A DNA stretch of 33,905 bases from an uncultured Cellvibrionales bacterium (GTDB taxonomy: Bacteria; Pseudomonadota; Gammaproteobacteria; Pseudomonadales; Porticoccaceae), in NCBI GenBank assembly GCA_913062605.1, contig CAJXWQ010000022.1, positions 1-33,905 on the forward strand, in the 5' to 3' direction. Position 1 is the first letter of the stretch, and each line of letters starts with the position of its first letter. Below the pieces are notes generated by a model. That model had not been told where the DNA came from and made no database searches. It saw only the letters and a program-made list of their open reading frames with translations. The position numbers were made by a program, and so were the translations under genes. Shown here piece after piece: positions 16,466 to 24,428 of this stretch.

Positions 16466-17761
16466 TCATGGTTCTTTGCCTGTGATCAGTTCATCGATTA
16501 ATGGAAGTACGACCCGGGTGAGTGTTCCTCTGCCTTCAGCGGGACTTATGGTGACTTCTCCACCGTAGCGATTGATGGATGCCTGGGTTAAAAAAAGTCC
16601 CAGCCCCATGCCGTCAGGTTTCTCTGAATGAAACGGTTTTCCCAGTGTTTCCTGTTGTTTTTGAGTTATACCCTCGCCGTAATCTCGAATACTGAGTTCG
16701 ACAGTTTTTGTATCCCAGGATAGTGCCACGTCCACCTGTGCCGGGCTGGCATCTGCTGCATTATTGAGCAGGTTGGTGAGCGATTGAGCTATGGTGGGAT
16801 GAAAGCTGGTTTTACACTCTGGGAGGTTATCCGCGTAGTGAATATTAGCTTGGGTTTTTGGGCGCATTACCTGCCAGCGTTCCAGTAACTTGTGGAAATA
16901 TTCACGAATCGGTTTGACTTCAAGGCTATCTGTAGCCGTTTCCGCGGTGGTAATCAGCTGTTTTAGTGTGGTGCGACACTGCTCAATCTGTTGTTGCAGA
17001 ATGGATAGGTCGTCATCAAAATCTGGTTTTTCATCCCTCATCTCATCCACCAAAATTTTCATGGTATTGAGCGGTGTACCCAGTTCATGTGCAGTACCAG
17101 CCGCCAGTGTGCCAATGCCTATGACTTGTTCATCCCGGAGTTGATCTTCTCGTTGTTGGGCCAGTTTTATTTCTTGCTGCTTGAGTGTGCTGGCCATACG
17201 GGTGACAAAGTAAGTGATCAACAGGGCGCTCACCACAAAATTGCACCACATGCCCAGAATGTGCAAATTATTACTGCTGTCATTGTGGTGGCTGGGTGAT
17301 AGTGCTGGGATAGGGAGGTAGTTGACTAATAGCCAGCTGTAGGCACCCAGCGATAGCAGGGCGATGCTCCATGTATAGCGTAAAGGGAGTGTGGTTGCCG
17401 CGATGCTGATGGGAACGAGATAGTACGAGACAAAGGGGTTAGAGGCTCCGCCACTAAAATACAGTAGGGCAGTAAAGAACAGGATATCGATTAATAAGTG
17501 ACTGAAGAACTCAAGTTCGGTAATGGCCGGGCTTTGAAAGGAGCGCCACCAGGTGGCTGCTATAACGATACCGTACAAGGCCAGTACGACACTCAGGGTG
17601 ATGACCGGTAAACCAATATCCTGAATCTGACTAAAAAAAAGGAGGGCCAATAATTGGCCCCCAAGAGCGATGTTCCTGATGATGCTCAGTTGGCGAAGGT
17701 TTTGCCTTGCCGCTGAGATAATTAATGTGTCATGTATTGCGATCTTTTTATTTTGTAGCAT
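16466..17761 (-). CDS. regB: Redox sensor histidine kinase RegB/PrrB/ActS family
   Basis: 431-residue inner-membrane sensor kinase. About six membrane helices occupy residues 28-190. The loop GGASNPF (104-110) is the GGxxNPF heptad tied to quinone sensing in this family. The H-box AGTAHELGTPLN contains His225, the phosphorylated residue. Cys262 in EQCRTTL matches the redox-active cysteine of Rhodobacter RegB. The N-box (SLTNLLNNAADAS), IRDYGEGI and GMGLGLFL complete the ATPase domain. All signalling residues are present, so the kinase should respond to the quinone pool and thiol state. The ATG at 17761 follows the TonB receptor gene by 41 nt with a weak ribosome site, so it may share transcripts with that gene. 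Confidence 0.93.
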   Translation of the reverse strand: MLQNKKIAIHDTLIISAARQNLRQLSIIRNIALGGQLLALLFFSQIQDIGLPVITLSVVLALYGIVIAATWWRSFQSPAITELEFFSHLLIDILFFTALLYFSGGASNPFVSYYLVPISIAATTLPLRYTWSIALLSLGAYSWLLVNYLPIPALSPSHHNDSSNNLHILGMWCNFVVSALLITYFVTRMASTLKQQEIKLAQQREDQLRDEQVIGIGTLAAGTAHELGTPLNTMKILVDEMRDEKPDFDDDLSILQQQIEQCRTTLKQLITTAETATDSLEVKPIREYFHKLLERWQVMRPKTQANIHYADNLPECKTSFHPTIAQSLTNLLNNAADASPAQVDVALSWDTKTVELSIRDYGEGITQKQQETLGKPFHSEKPDGMGLGLFLTQASINRYGGEVTISPAEGRGTLTRVVLPLIDELITGKEP

Positions 17762-17802
17762 AGGGTCATGGTATCAGATGAACCTGTTACCAATTAAGTC
17801 CA

Positions 17803-19899
17803 CTACCAGTTAAGTGACAGAGAGACATAAACATTTCTTCCTGATCCTGACAGCCTGTCGCCAACAGCAATATCACTATCACTGTTTCGGTTATAACCAG
17901 CCAAGTGATCTTCATAGCGATTATCAAATAGATTTTCTACGCCAGTGGAAAGGGATAGCTGTTCAGTTAGTTGATAGTTACCCGATAAGTTGACGATCCC
18001 GTAACCGGAGGTTTCTTCTTCTTCATTGAACTCTGAGACCTTGTTCTGTTTGGCGTAGAGAACGGACTCAATTTTTAACTTCAGCGCATTCTTTTTATAC
18101 AAAAGAGCAAGCCGGTTGTTAAGCGGTGCGATGCGGTAGAGGTCGTCATTGCTATCATCCCGTTTGCCACGGACATAACTCAAGTTGCCCTCCAGGCTCA
18201 AACTGTCAGACAGCGCATAACCGTAGCCCATATCAAGGCCATACATTTTGGCATCGATATTATCGAACATCAGGGCAGGTTTACCGTTCATCATCATACT
18301 GACCATATTGGCGGTCATATCTGAGGCAGGGACACCTTGAATGTAGTCGTCGATATAGCGATAGAAGACCTGAGGGGTTGCCCAAGCTTGACTGGACTCC
18401 CAGTCAACACCCAAGGTAATTTCATTGGACGTTTCTTTGTCGAGCCGAAGGTTACCAATGTAGCTACGGCCATCGGCCAGACCACCTGCAGATGGTAGAG
18501 GTAGCCATAGGTAGCGTTCTTGATAGGAGGGCGCACGGTTTTTGCGGCCCAAGCCTACATTGAACGTAGTACTACTGCTGAGTGGCAGGCTGGCATTAAA
18601 TACCAAATCAACGTTGTGGTAATCCTTTTCGAGATTGCCGTCATTAAAATTGCCAGCCAGAAGATCGGCATTCACCCCCATCATTCCCATCATGCCGGTG
18701 GCATAAACTGAATTACTATCCATACTGACGCGGGTGTAGCGAACCCCAGTCTCTATCTGCCAGTCTCCTATATCCCCTGTCCACTCGGTGAAGATACCGT
18801 AACTATCCCGCTCAACATCTGAAAAGTTCTTTATTTCGAACATGGGGTTGTTGGGGTTGGTAATAGTGGAGTCATGCACGGTTTCGTTGCCATCGGCTCC
18901 CACGGTGAGGAAGCCTTCGGATGAACCAATCCCGAATAAGCTAAGGGCTAGTGGCCATTTGGCTTGCAATGACCAGGCAGTGTTGTGAGCCGTGGCTTTA
19001 TTTTGACGAAACATGGAAGCCATGGGCTCTGGACGTTGGGAGAAGTTGTCCATGCCGTGGTCTACATGATTGTAGGATAGGTTTCCTGATACCACGATAT
19101 CACCGAAGGTTTTACTCAGATTGGCGCCCACCATATCGCTATCAATATGACTAATGTCCATGGGTAGGGCGGGGGTTCCAGTATCTCTAGTGTCTAATTG
19201 GCCTGCGTAGATTTCAAGCTTAGTGTCATCGTTTTGCCAGCCATAGCTAATGTCGTAACGGCTACGACGATACTGAGTACCACCAAGTTTATCGTTATCA
19301 CCAATCCGGGTGTCATCACCTTCATCGTGGCTGGCTAGCACAGCCACCTTATGATTCTTGTTGGCCAAGACTGATTTAATAGCATTGCTGAACCCGTCAC
19401 TACTGCTATTAACGCGGTTTAAGAGTGCGCCGGAGAACGTTAAATCTTTATGATCAGTAAACTCACCACGATCAAGCTTGGCTGTGATATGGCCGCCGAT
19501 ACTCTCTTGTGCGACGCTGACCGGGGCAATCCCTCGGTGAACCTCAAGAGATTTGAGCAGCATAGGTGGGGTGTATGAAAGGGGGGTATCCATTGCATTG
19601 GGGCCACCTGTTAGGGTGGGGCTATGATCAATATGAATACTTACCCTGTCACTGTATAAACCTCTATATTGCACAATGCCGGTGAGTGCTCCATTACTAT
19701 TGATATTGGCGCCGGGCACTTTCTGTAACAAAGCCGCTGTATCAATAACGGGCACTTCTGCAGGGGATACTTTCATGGGGGTGATCTTGGCTGATTTTTG
19801 GCCCGTGATGCTGATCTCTTCCATATGGCTATGGTCAGCTAAAGCCATAGGTGCCAGAGAGGTGATGAATAGTGAAGCCAGTGCAGTAGTACGTTTCAA
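17803..19899 (-). CDS. TonB-dependent outer-membrane receptor, OprC/NosA copper type
   Basis: 698-residue outer-membrane receptor powered by TonB. A TTG start at 19899 gives signal peptide MKRTTALASLFITSLAPMALA; the mature start DHSHMEEISITG contains a TonB-box-like stretch. The plug domain (about 45-165) shows VPGANINSNG and LLKSLEVHRGIAPVSV; the rest is a 22-strand barrel ending in ..VSLSLNW. The segment NHVDHGMDNFSQRPEPMASM resembles the P. aeruginosa copper receptor OprC, and Met-rich loops occur near residue 400 (GMMGMMG) and 525 (NMVSMMMNG), suggesting copper. This would help feed cuproenzymes. An inverted repeat fitting the RegR/RegA box lies 66 nt upstream of the start. The receptor fold is firm; the metal is inferred. 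Confidence 0.85.
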   Translation of the reverse strand: MKRTTALASLFITSLAPMALADHSHMEEISITGQKSAKITPMKVSPAEVPVIDTAALLQKVPGANINSNGALTGIVQYRGLYSDRVSIHIDHSPTLTGGPNAMDTPLSYTPPMLLKSLEVHRGIAPVSVAQESIGGHITAKLDRGEFTDHKDLTFSGALLNRVNSSSDGFSNAIKSVLANKNHKVAVLASHDEGDDTRIGDNDKLGGTQYRRSRYDISYGWQNDDTKLEIYAGQLDTRDTGTPALPMDISHIDSDMVGANLSKTFGDIVVSGNLSYNHVDHGMDNFSQRPEPMASMFRQNKATAHNTAWSLQAKWPLALSLFGIGSSEGFLTVGADGNETVHDSTITNPNNPMFEIKNFSDVERDSYGIFTEWTGDIGDWQIETGVRYTRVSMDSNSVYATGMMGMMGVNADLLAGNFNDGNLEKDYHNVDLVFNASLPLSSSTTFNVGLGRKNRAPSYQERYLWLPLPSAGGLADGRSYIGNLRLDKETSNEITLGVDWESSQAWATPQVFYRYIDDYIQGVPASDMTANMVSMMMNGKPALMFDNIDAKMYGLDMGYGYALSDSLSLEGNLSYVRGKRDDSNDDLYRIAPLNNRLALLYKKNALKLKIESVLYAKQNKVSEFNEEEETSGYGIVNLSGNYQLTEQLSLSTGVENLFDNRYEDHLAGYNRNSDSDIAVGDRLSGSGRNVYVSLSLNW

Positions 19900-19965
19900 G
19901 GGTTAAATTTCCAGTAGGGTATTGAGAGTAATGCCATTCTACTGTTCTACAGGGGCTTTGAGGAT

Positions 19966-19980
19966 GCGACAAAATGTCGC
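19966..19980 (-). promoter_or_regulatory. RegR/RegA-type box
   Basis: On the - strand GCGACATTTTGTCGC, a perfect GCGAC/GTCGC inverted repeat with 5-nt spacer. It fits the RegR-box consensus GNGRCRTTNNGNCGC at every position, as I remember that consensus. It is centred about 74 nt before the TonB receptor start and lies in the gap after the CBS gene. regBA lie two genes downstream. Confidence 0.65.
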
Positions 19981-20017
19981 ACCCGAGTAAGAAAAATTGG
20001 GTATTTAATGCCAGTTT

Positions 20018-20545
20018 TTAGGCCGTTTTCCTGGCTGCGATTAATGCCGTTTCATCACTGGCCAAAACTTGAAGAATATTCGAGGTAGAAATAACACCGG
20101 AAATACAATTGTCACAGGTGACAAATACCCGGTGGATGCGTTGTTCTAACATCAGCGATGCTATTTCTGATAGTGACGCGGTTTCAGCCACACTGATCAC
20201 TTGGGGAGCCATAATTTGATGAACGGTACAGTGGTACTGGGCATTTTTACTCCAGTTTTCGAGGTCTACCACGTTGGGTTCAGTGTTGGTCACGTCACGG
20301 TAACAGGTTTGCAATGCGGACTGTCGCTGTTCCTCATCCATATTTTCAAAATGGAAAATATCGGAGACACTGACCACACCAACTAACTCATGGTCAGCCG
20401 CGATAACCGGTGCTCCAGAGATTTTATGTTTCATAAAAAAGTCGGCCAGACGCTGTATGGACCAGCCTTCATACACACTGAGTACTTCTGCGTGCATGAT
20501 ATCTTTTGCTTGGATAGTACCTGGATTGTTCACTGTTGGGTTCAT
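20018..20545 (-). CDS. Two-CBS-domain protein
   Basis: 175-residue soluble protein made almost wholly of a Bateman module. CBS1 (about 8-70) shows AKDIMHAEVLSVYEGWSIQ and GAPVIAADHELVGVVSVSDI; CBS2 (about 108-165) shows VHQIMAPQVISVAETASL, RIHRVFVTCDNCISGVIS. Such pairs bind adenine nucleotides and act as energy sensors for partner proteins. There is no catalytic domain. The Cys pair CDNC in CBS2 is unusual and could be redox or metal sensitive. The ATG at 20545 has GGAG upstream. It follows the phosphatase/kinase fusion gene in the nitrate gene block, on the same strand with an 87-nt gap. The partner is not visible from sequence. Confidence 0.88.
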   Translation of the reverse strand: MNPTVNNPGTIQAKDIMHAEVLSVYEGWSIQRLADFFMKHKISGAPVIAADHELVGVVSVSDIFHFENMDEEQRQSALQTCYRDVTNTEPNVVDLENWSKNAQYHCTVHQIMAPQVISVAETASLSEIASLMLEQRIHRVFVTCDNCISGVISTSNILQVLASDETALIAARKTA

Positions 20546-20632
20546 TGATACTTAGTCTCCAAAATTTTGTGTTATCTGTTTACGCGGACCTTCATGGCCA
20601 CCTTGGTTTAAGTCACCGTAGTTCAAGTCACT

Positions 20633-22459
20633 CTATAAGGCCGCCTGAAGAACAACAATGATCAAGAGCAAGGCCGAGATCATTTTCCATAGGCGAACCG
20701 GATCTCGCTCTAGCAATGGAGAATGTTCGCGCTTGTTCACCATGGTTTGGTTTGGTGTACAGAGATCTGTGTAGAACTCTGATAAGGCGGCATATCGTCC
20801 TGTTGGATTGGGGCTGGTTGCTTTTTCAAGAGAAAGATCCAACCACAGAGGAAGATCCGGACGGTATTCCTGTGCAGAATGATACTGCCACTCACCGTAA
20901 TGCTTGGGTGTTCGTCGATGAGTATTTGATAGATTAAACGGCTGTTTACCTGTCACCATTTCGTAGATGATGACCCCCAGAGAAAAGAGGTCGGAGCGAT
21001 AGGTCCCTTTCTGGTTCATTAGGTATTCTGGTGCAATATAGTTCACAGACCCCACGGGACATTCTTCATGGAGCGGGCTGCTTATTTCGTTGAGTCCGCT
21101 GACCTGAACGGTCCCAAAATCAATGAGTTTTACCTGTTCGTTCTCATCAATGAGGACATTTTCGGGTTTCAGGTCTCGGTGAACCATCCCGAGCCGTTGA
21201 AATGCCCGCAATGACTGAATAATACCTTGAGTGATGGTTCTGACTTTTTCCAGCGAAGGTTGTGGGTTGTCATACATCCACTGCCTTAGGGTTTGCCCTT
21301 CAATATATTCGCAGAGGTGGTATAGAAATTTACTTTTTTCATCCTTGGGCAGTATCTTCATTACACCCTTGTTATCGATGCGGCGCCCTACCCATTCTTC
21401 GCGCATGAACCCTTCGAGGTATTGGGCGTCTTCTGCAAAATTAGCAGAGGGGGCTTTCAGGGCAAATCGGCTATCATGGTTTGGATGTGTTACTAGGTAG
21501 AGGTGGCTGCGCGTGCCACTGTGCATTACCTGTTGAATGGTATAGCCATCTATTGTCATTCCCGGTTTCATTACCGGTGGAATGGTTTGATGGGTTAACT
21601 TGCGGTGGATTTCGTTAAGGTCTTCTATCGGTAATTGTTCTATTCGAACCAGTAGGCAGCTCAGGTTGTCTTCGCTTCCTTGAGCCAGAGCTTGGTCGAC
21701 AATGGTCGATGCGACATCTTCCAGATTGTTGTCAGTGGACTCTGCCAGGGTAATTAACTCGTTACGGGACAGCACCTCGTGTATGCCATCTGTAGTGAGC
21801 AGAAACAGATCGCCCTGTTCTAGTTCTGCCTGGATATAATCCACTTCCAGATGACTGTCCATACCCAGTGCCCGGGTGAGGTAAGTTTTTCCACCAGAAG
21901 CATGGTTGCAGTGGTCAGTGGTAAGTTGCTCAAGCTCACCTTTTCTGAGTCGGTATATTCTGCTGTCACCAGCATGGAACAGGTGAGCAGTTCGGGATTT
22001 AAAAATAGCCGAACTAAAAGTGGTTACCGCACCGTTTTGGGGTTGATAGTCTTGTTGGCCATGGTGATACAGCCATGAGTTGAGTGATGACATTACTCGG
22101 GCAGCAGAGGTACGTACAGTCCAGCTCTCGGGTGTGCTGTAGTAGTCGTCAATGAAAAGTGTGACAGCTGTTTGGCTGGCTAGTTGAGCATTCTCGCTAC
22201 AACTGACGCCATCGGCGATACAAGCTGTGATACCTTTGAGCTGGTTTTCACCTTTGGATGAGGGAAGATAGGCTGAAAAGGCATCTTCATTTCTCTTCTT
22301 AACGCCGGCAATGGAGTGGCCGCCAAAGGTCACCCTCAGTTCAGAGGATGACGTTTGGTGCTGAGGTTCAACCCGTGTTGAGTCGCCAGGTGCTGGTTTA
22401 ACAGGCACTGGTTCAACAGGTGCTGGTTCAGTAGGTATGGTGGCGGCCGTCACAATCAA
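20633..22459 (-). CDS. PP2C phosphatase-Ser/Thr kinase fusion, tail-anchored
   Basis: 608 residues joining two opposing activities. A proline-rich repeat N-terminus (to about 30) is followed by a PP2C-type phosphatase (about 42-270: KKRNEDAF, ADGVS, AGDSRIY, TTDGIHEVL, EDNLS with the metal-binding Asp residues). An Hanks-type kinase domain follows (about 300-570), with Lys in FALK (near 333), catalytic HRDLKPEN (near 425), DFG (near 446) and APE. The glycine-rich loop (MHSGTRSHLYLV) is degenerate. The last about 20 residues (MISALLLIIVVLQAAL) form one membrane helix, so the catalytic parts face the cytoplasm. The TTG at 22459 behind GGAG is used; GTG 22453 is an alternative. It follows nasA by 51 nt, a neighbourhood I also recall in P. 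aeruginosa. Confidence 0.9.
   Translation of the reverse strand: MIVTAATIPTEPAPVEPVPVKPAPGDSTRVEPQHQTSSSELRVTFGGHSIAGVKKRNEDAFSAYLPSSKGENQLKGITACIADGVSCSENAQLASQTAVTLFIDDYYSTPESWTVRTSAARVMSSLNSWLYHHGQQDYQPQNGAVTTFSSAIFKSRTAHLFHAGDSRIYRLRKGELEQLTTDHCNHASGGKTYLTRALGMDSHLEVDYIQAELEQGDLFLLTTDGIHEVLSRNELITLAESTDNNLEDVASTIVDQALAQGSEDNLSCLLVRIEQLPIEDLNEIHRKLTHQTIPPVMKPGMTIDGYTIQQVMHSGTRSHLYLVTHPNHDSRFALKAPSANFAEDAQYLEGFMREEWVGRRIDNKGVMKILPKDEKSKFLYHLCEYIEGQTLRQWMYDNPQPSLEKVRTITQGIIQSLRAFQRLGMVHRDLKPENVLIDENEQVKLIDFGTVQVSGLNEISSPLHEECPVGSVNYIAPEYLMNQKGTYRSDLFSLGVIIYEMVTGKQPFNLSNTHRRTPKHYGEWQYHSAQEYRPDLPLWLDLSLEKATSPNPTGRYAALSEFYTDLCTPNQTMVNKREHSPLLERDPVRLWKMISALLLIIVVLQAAL
22388..22432 (-). repeat. 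Three 15-nt tandem repeats in the kinase gene
   Basis: Units at 22388, 22403 and 22418, all variants of AGGTGCTGGTTCAAC on the + strand. They encode the pentapeptide pattern (T/V)EP(A/V)P in the N-terminal linker of the phosphatase/kinase fusion. Confidence 0.8.
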
Positions 22460-22510
22460 TAAGTCTCCGGCAGTTGTTTTTTCATCACTTGGTATTAAGT
22501 TAAGTTGATA

Positions 22511-23977
22511 TCAGGTTACGCTGATTAGCTCAACGGAGCCATCATCGTGGATTTCAGCCATATTACCTTTAGGCTCCTCCATCAGCAGTAGAGTGATAAA
22601 CCCTAATACTGCTGTTCCTGCTATCACCATGAAGAAGGTTTGGTACTCAACAAGAGACAGAACGGTCAGGTAGACCACAGCGCCGACGTTACCGTAGGCT
22701 CCGGTCATACCGGCAATTTGTCCCGTTAGGCGGCGTTTAATCAATGGCACCGTAGCGAACACGGCGCCTTCACCAGATTGAACAAAAAAGGAGCAAGCCA
22801 TGGCGGCAATCACTGCCAGCCAAATAGGCCATTGGCTATCGACCATGGCCATAAGGAAGTAGCCCACAGCCAGACCAGCAGTCAAAATTAGTAGCGTGGG
22901 TTTACGGCCAAAGCGGTCAGATAGCCAGCCGCCACCGGGGCGAGACATCAGGTTCATAAAGGCATAGGCTGAAGCTACCATGCCTGCCACCACCGGGGTG
23001 AGTTCAAAAGTATCGGCAAAAAATAGCGGTAGCATAGAGATCACCGCGAGCTCTGACCCAAAAGTAGCGAAGTAAAGTACGTTCAATACCGCCACTTGCT
23101 TGAATTTATACTGGTGTAGTTCAGGTACGGGTTTGACAAAAACGTTCCGGTTTACCTTCCATGCCATAAATACTTCGTAGACATAAAGTAGTATTAAGCC
23201 CACATAGATGGCAATACAAACCGTTTCGGTTATTAGGCTAACTCCGGCTGGAGAGAGCTTCCAACTTAATAGCACAAGTGCTGCATACATGGGCACTTTC
23301 ATGGCGAGCAGGAAGAAGAAGTCGCCTTTGCTGGTGACCTCCATGGCGCCACTGTGTTTAGGTTTAAAGTAGGTAGACCCCTTGGGCGTATCAGACACAT
23401 TTCTGTAGAAAATAACACTAAAAATCAGGCTGATCAGACCGGTCAGGCCGACGGCATAACGCCAGCCATCATCACCACCAAAGACCAGAGCCAAGGCGGG
23501 CAAACAAAATGCAGCTGCGGCAGAACCAAAGTTACCCCAGCCACCATAAATACCTTCTGCGGTACCCAATTCATTGGCGGGGAACCATTCACTAACCAAG
23601 CGGATACCGACGACAAATCCTGCGCCGATAAAGCCAAGTAGGAAGCGAGCCAACGCAGCTTGGGTGAAGGTGTCAGCCATAGCGAACATAAAGCAGGGAA
23701 TGGAGCAGAGGGCTAATAAGCCGGAATAGACAATCTTCGGTCCAAACCGGTCTGTCATCATGCCGATGATTACCCTGGCAGGAATGGTTAGTGCCACGTT
23801 AAGAATCAGCAGTGTTTTTATCTCAGAACCGGATAGCCCGAGTGAGTGGGCAATGGCTTGCAACATGGGTGCGTGGTTAAACCACACGAAAAAGGTGATA
23901 AAAAAAGCAATCCAGCTCATGTGGAGCGTTTTCATCTTCCCTTTGAAAGAAAATATGTTGAAGGATTCAGTAGTCAT
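22511..23977 (-). CDS. nasA: Nitrate/nitrite transporter, MFS NarK/NasA family
   Basis: 488-residue inner-membrane transporter bringing nitrate in for assimilation. Twelve helices of the major facilitator fold are evident from residue about 16 onward. Both nitrate-signature motifs are present: GGWGNFGSAAAAF near residue 145 and GAYGNVGAVVYLTV near 424; the substrate-site Arg in VVGIRLVSEWFP is seen. An extra cytoplasmic loop sits near the middle (about 205-295). ATG 23977 is preferred; a TTG at 24031 adds 18 polar residues without a ribosome site. The gene follows nirD by 82 nt in the cobA-nirBD operon. Confidence 0.93.
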   Translation of the reverse strand: MTTESFNIFSFKGKMKTLHMSWIAFFITFFVWFNHAPMLQAIAHSLGLSGSEIKTLLILNVALTIPARVIIGMMTDRFGPKIVYSGLLALCSIPCFMFAMADTFTQAALARFLLGFIGAGFVVGIRLVSEWFPANELGTAEGIYGGWGNFGSAAAAFCLPALALVFGGDDGWRYAVGLTGLISLIFSVIFYRNVSDTPKGSTYFKPKHSGAMEVTSKGDFFFLLAMKVPMYAALVLLSWKLSPAGVSLITETVCIAIYVGLILLYVYEVFMAWKVNRNVFVKPVPELHQYKFKQVAVLNVLYFATFGSELAVISMLPLFFADTFELTPVVAGMVASAYAFMNLMSRPGGGWLSDRFGRKPTLLILTAGLAVGYFLMAMVDSQWPIWLAVIAAMACSFFVQSGEGAVFATVPLIKRRLTGQIAGMTGAYGNVGAVVYLTVLSLVEYQTFFMVIAGTAVLGFITLLLMEEPKGNMAEIHDDGSVELISVT

Positions 23978-24059
23978 AATAGTTCCGGTTTTTACTCGGC
24001 AGTTCTTTGCTCGAGAGTCACAGGTGGACAATCAGTATTCAGGTATTTGAAATAACCTG

Positions 24060-24425
24060 TTATTGGGCGCTTTTCTTCAATTGAATCTCGTCATTGAAGC
24101 ACCTCACTTCATAAGTTTTTACCCTGTGTTCTGGATCTTCCAGGCATTCACCTGAGAATAGATCGAAATGTTGTTTGTAAAGTGGAGAGGCGACGACCAA
24201 GTGGTTGCCAATATTTCCCAAAATACCTCGTGAGAGCACATTGGCTTTGCCAATGGGGTCATAATTGGAAATGGCATATAAAAAATTCTGGCTGTATTCC
24301 TCGCACGGATTGATTTTGTAAATAGCCACTTGCTCGCCCTCGTGCAAGGCACAAAGTCCTGTGTTGGCCAAAAGGTCTTCAACCGGGCAAATGCTGACCC
24401 ATTCAGTGCTGATTGCAGTACTCAT
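24060..24425 (-). CDS. nirD: Nitrite reductase (NADH) small subunit
   Basis: 121-residue partner of NirB in the cytoplasmic siroheme nitrite reductase that makes ammonium. It has the Rieske-like fold of NirD (SICPVEDLLANTG, SNYDPIGKANVLSRGI, VVASPLYKQHFDLFSGECLE) but without the Cys-His pairs of a true Rieske cluster, as in other NirD proteins. The length is typical. ATG 24425 lies 3 nt after the nirB stop, with GGAG just upstream inside nirB, so the two are translated together. Confidence 0.94.
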   Translation of the reverse strand: MSTAISTEWVSICPVEDLLANTGLCALHEGEQVAIYKINPCEEYSQNFLYAISNYDPIGKANVLSRGILGNIGNHLVVASPLYKQHFDLFSGECLEDPEHRVKTYEVRCFNDEIQLKKSAQ

Positions 24426-24428
24426 AAA

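Noticed and set aside
23978..24031. TTG start extending nasA by 18 residues
   Set aside because: No ribosome site; polar residues unlike NarK N-termini; ATG 23977 is better placed.
24041..24060. Hairpin between nirD and nasA as a terminator
   Set aside because: CAGGT/ACCTG arms pair only with a bulge and no U run follows on the - strand, so operon continuation is more likely.
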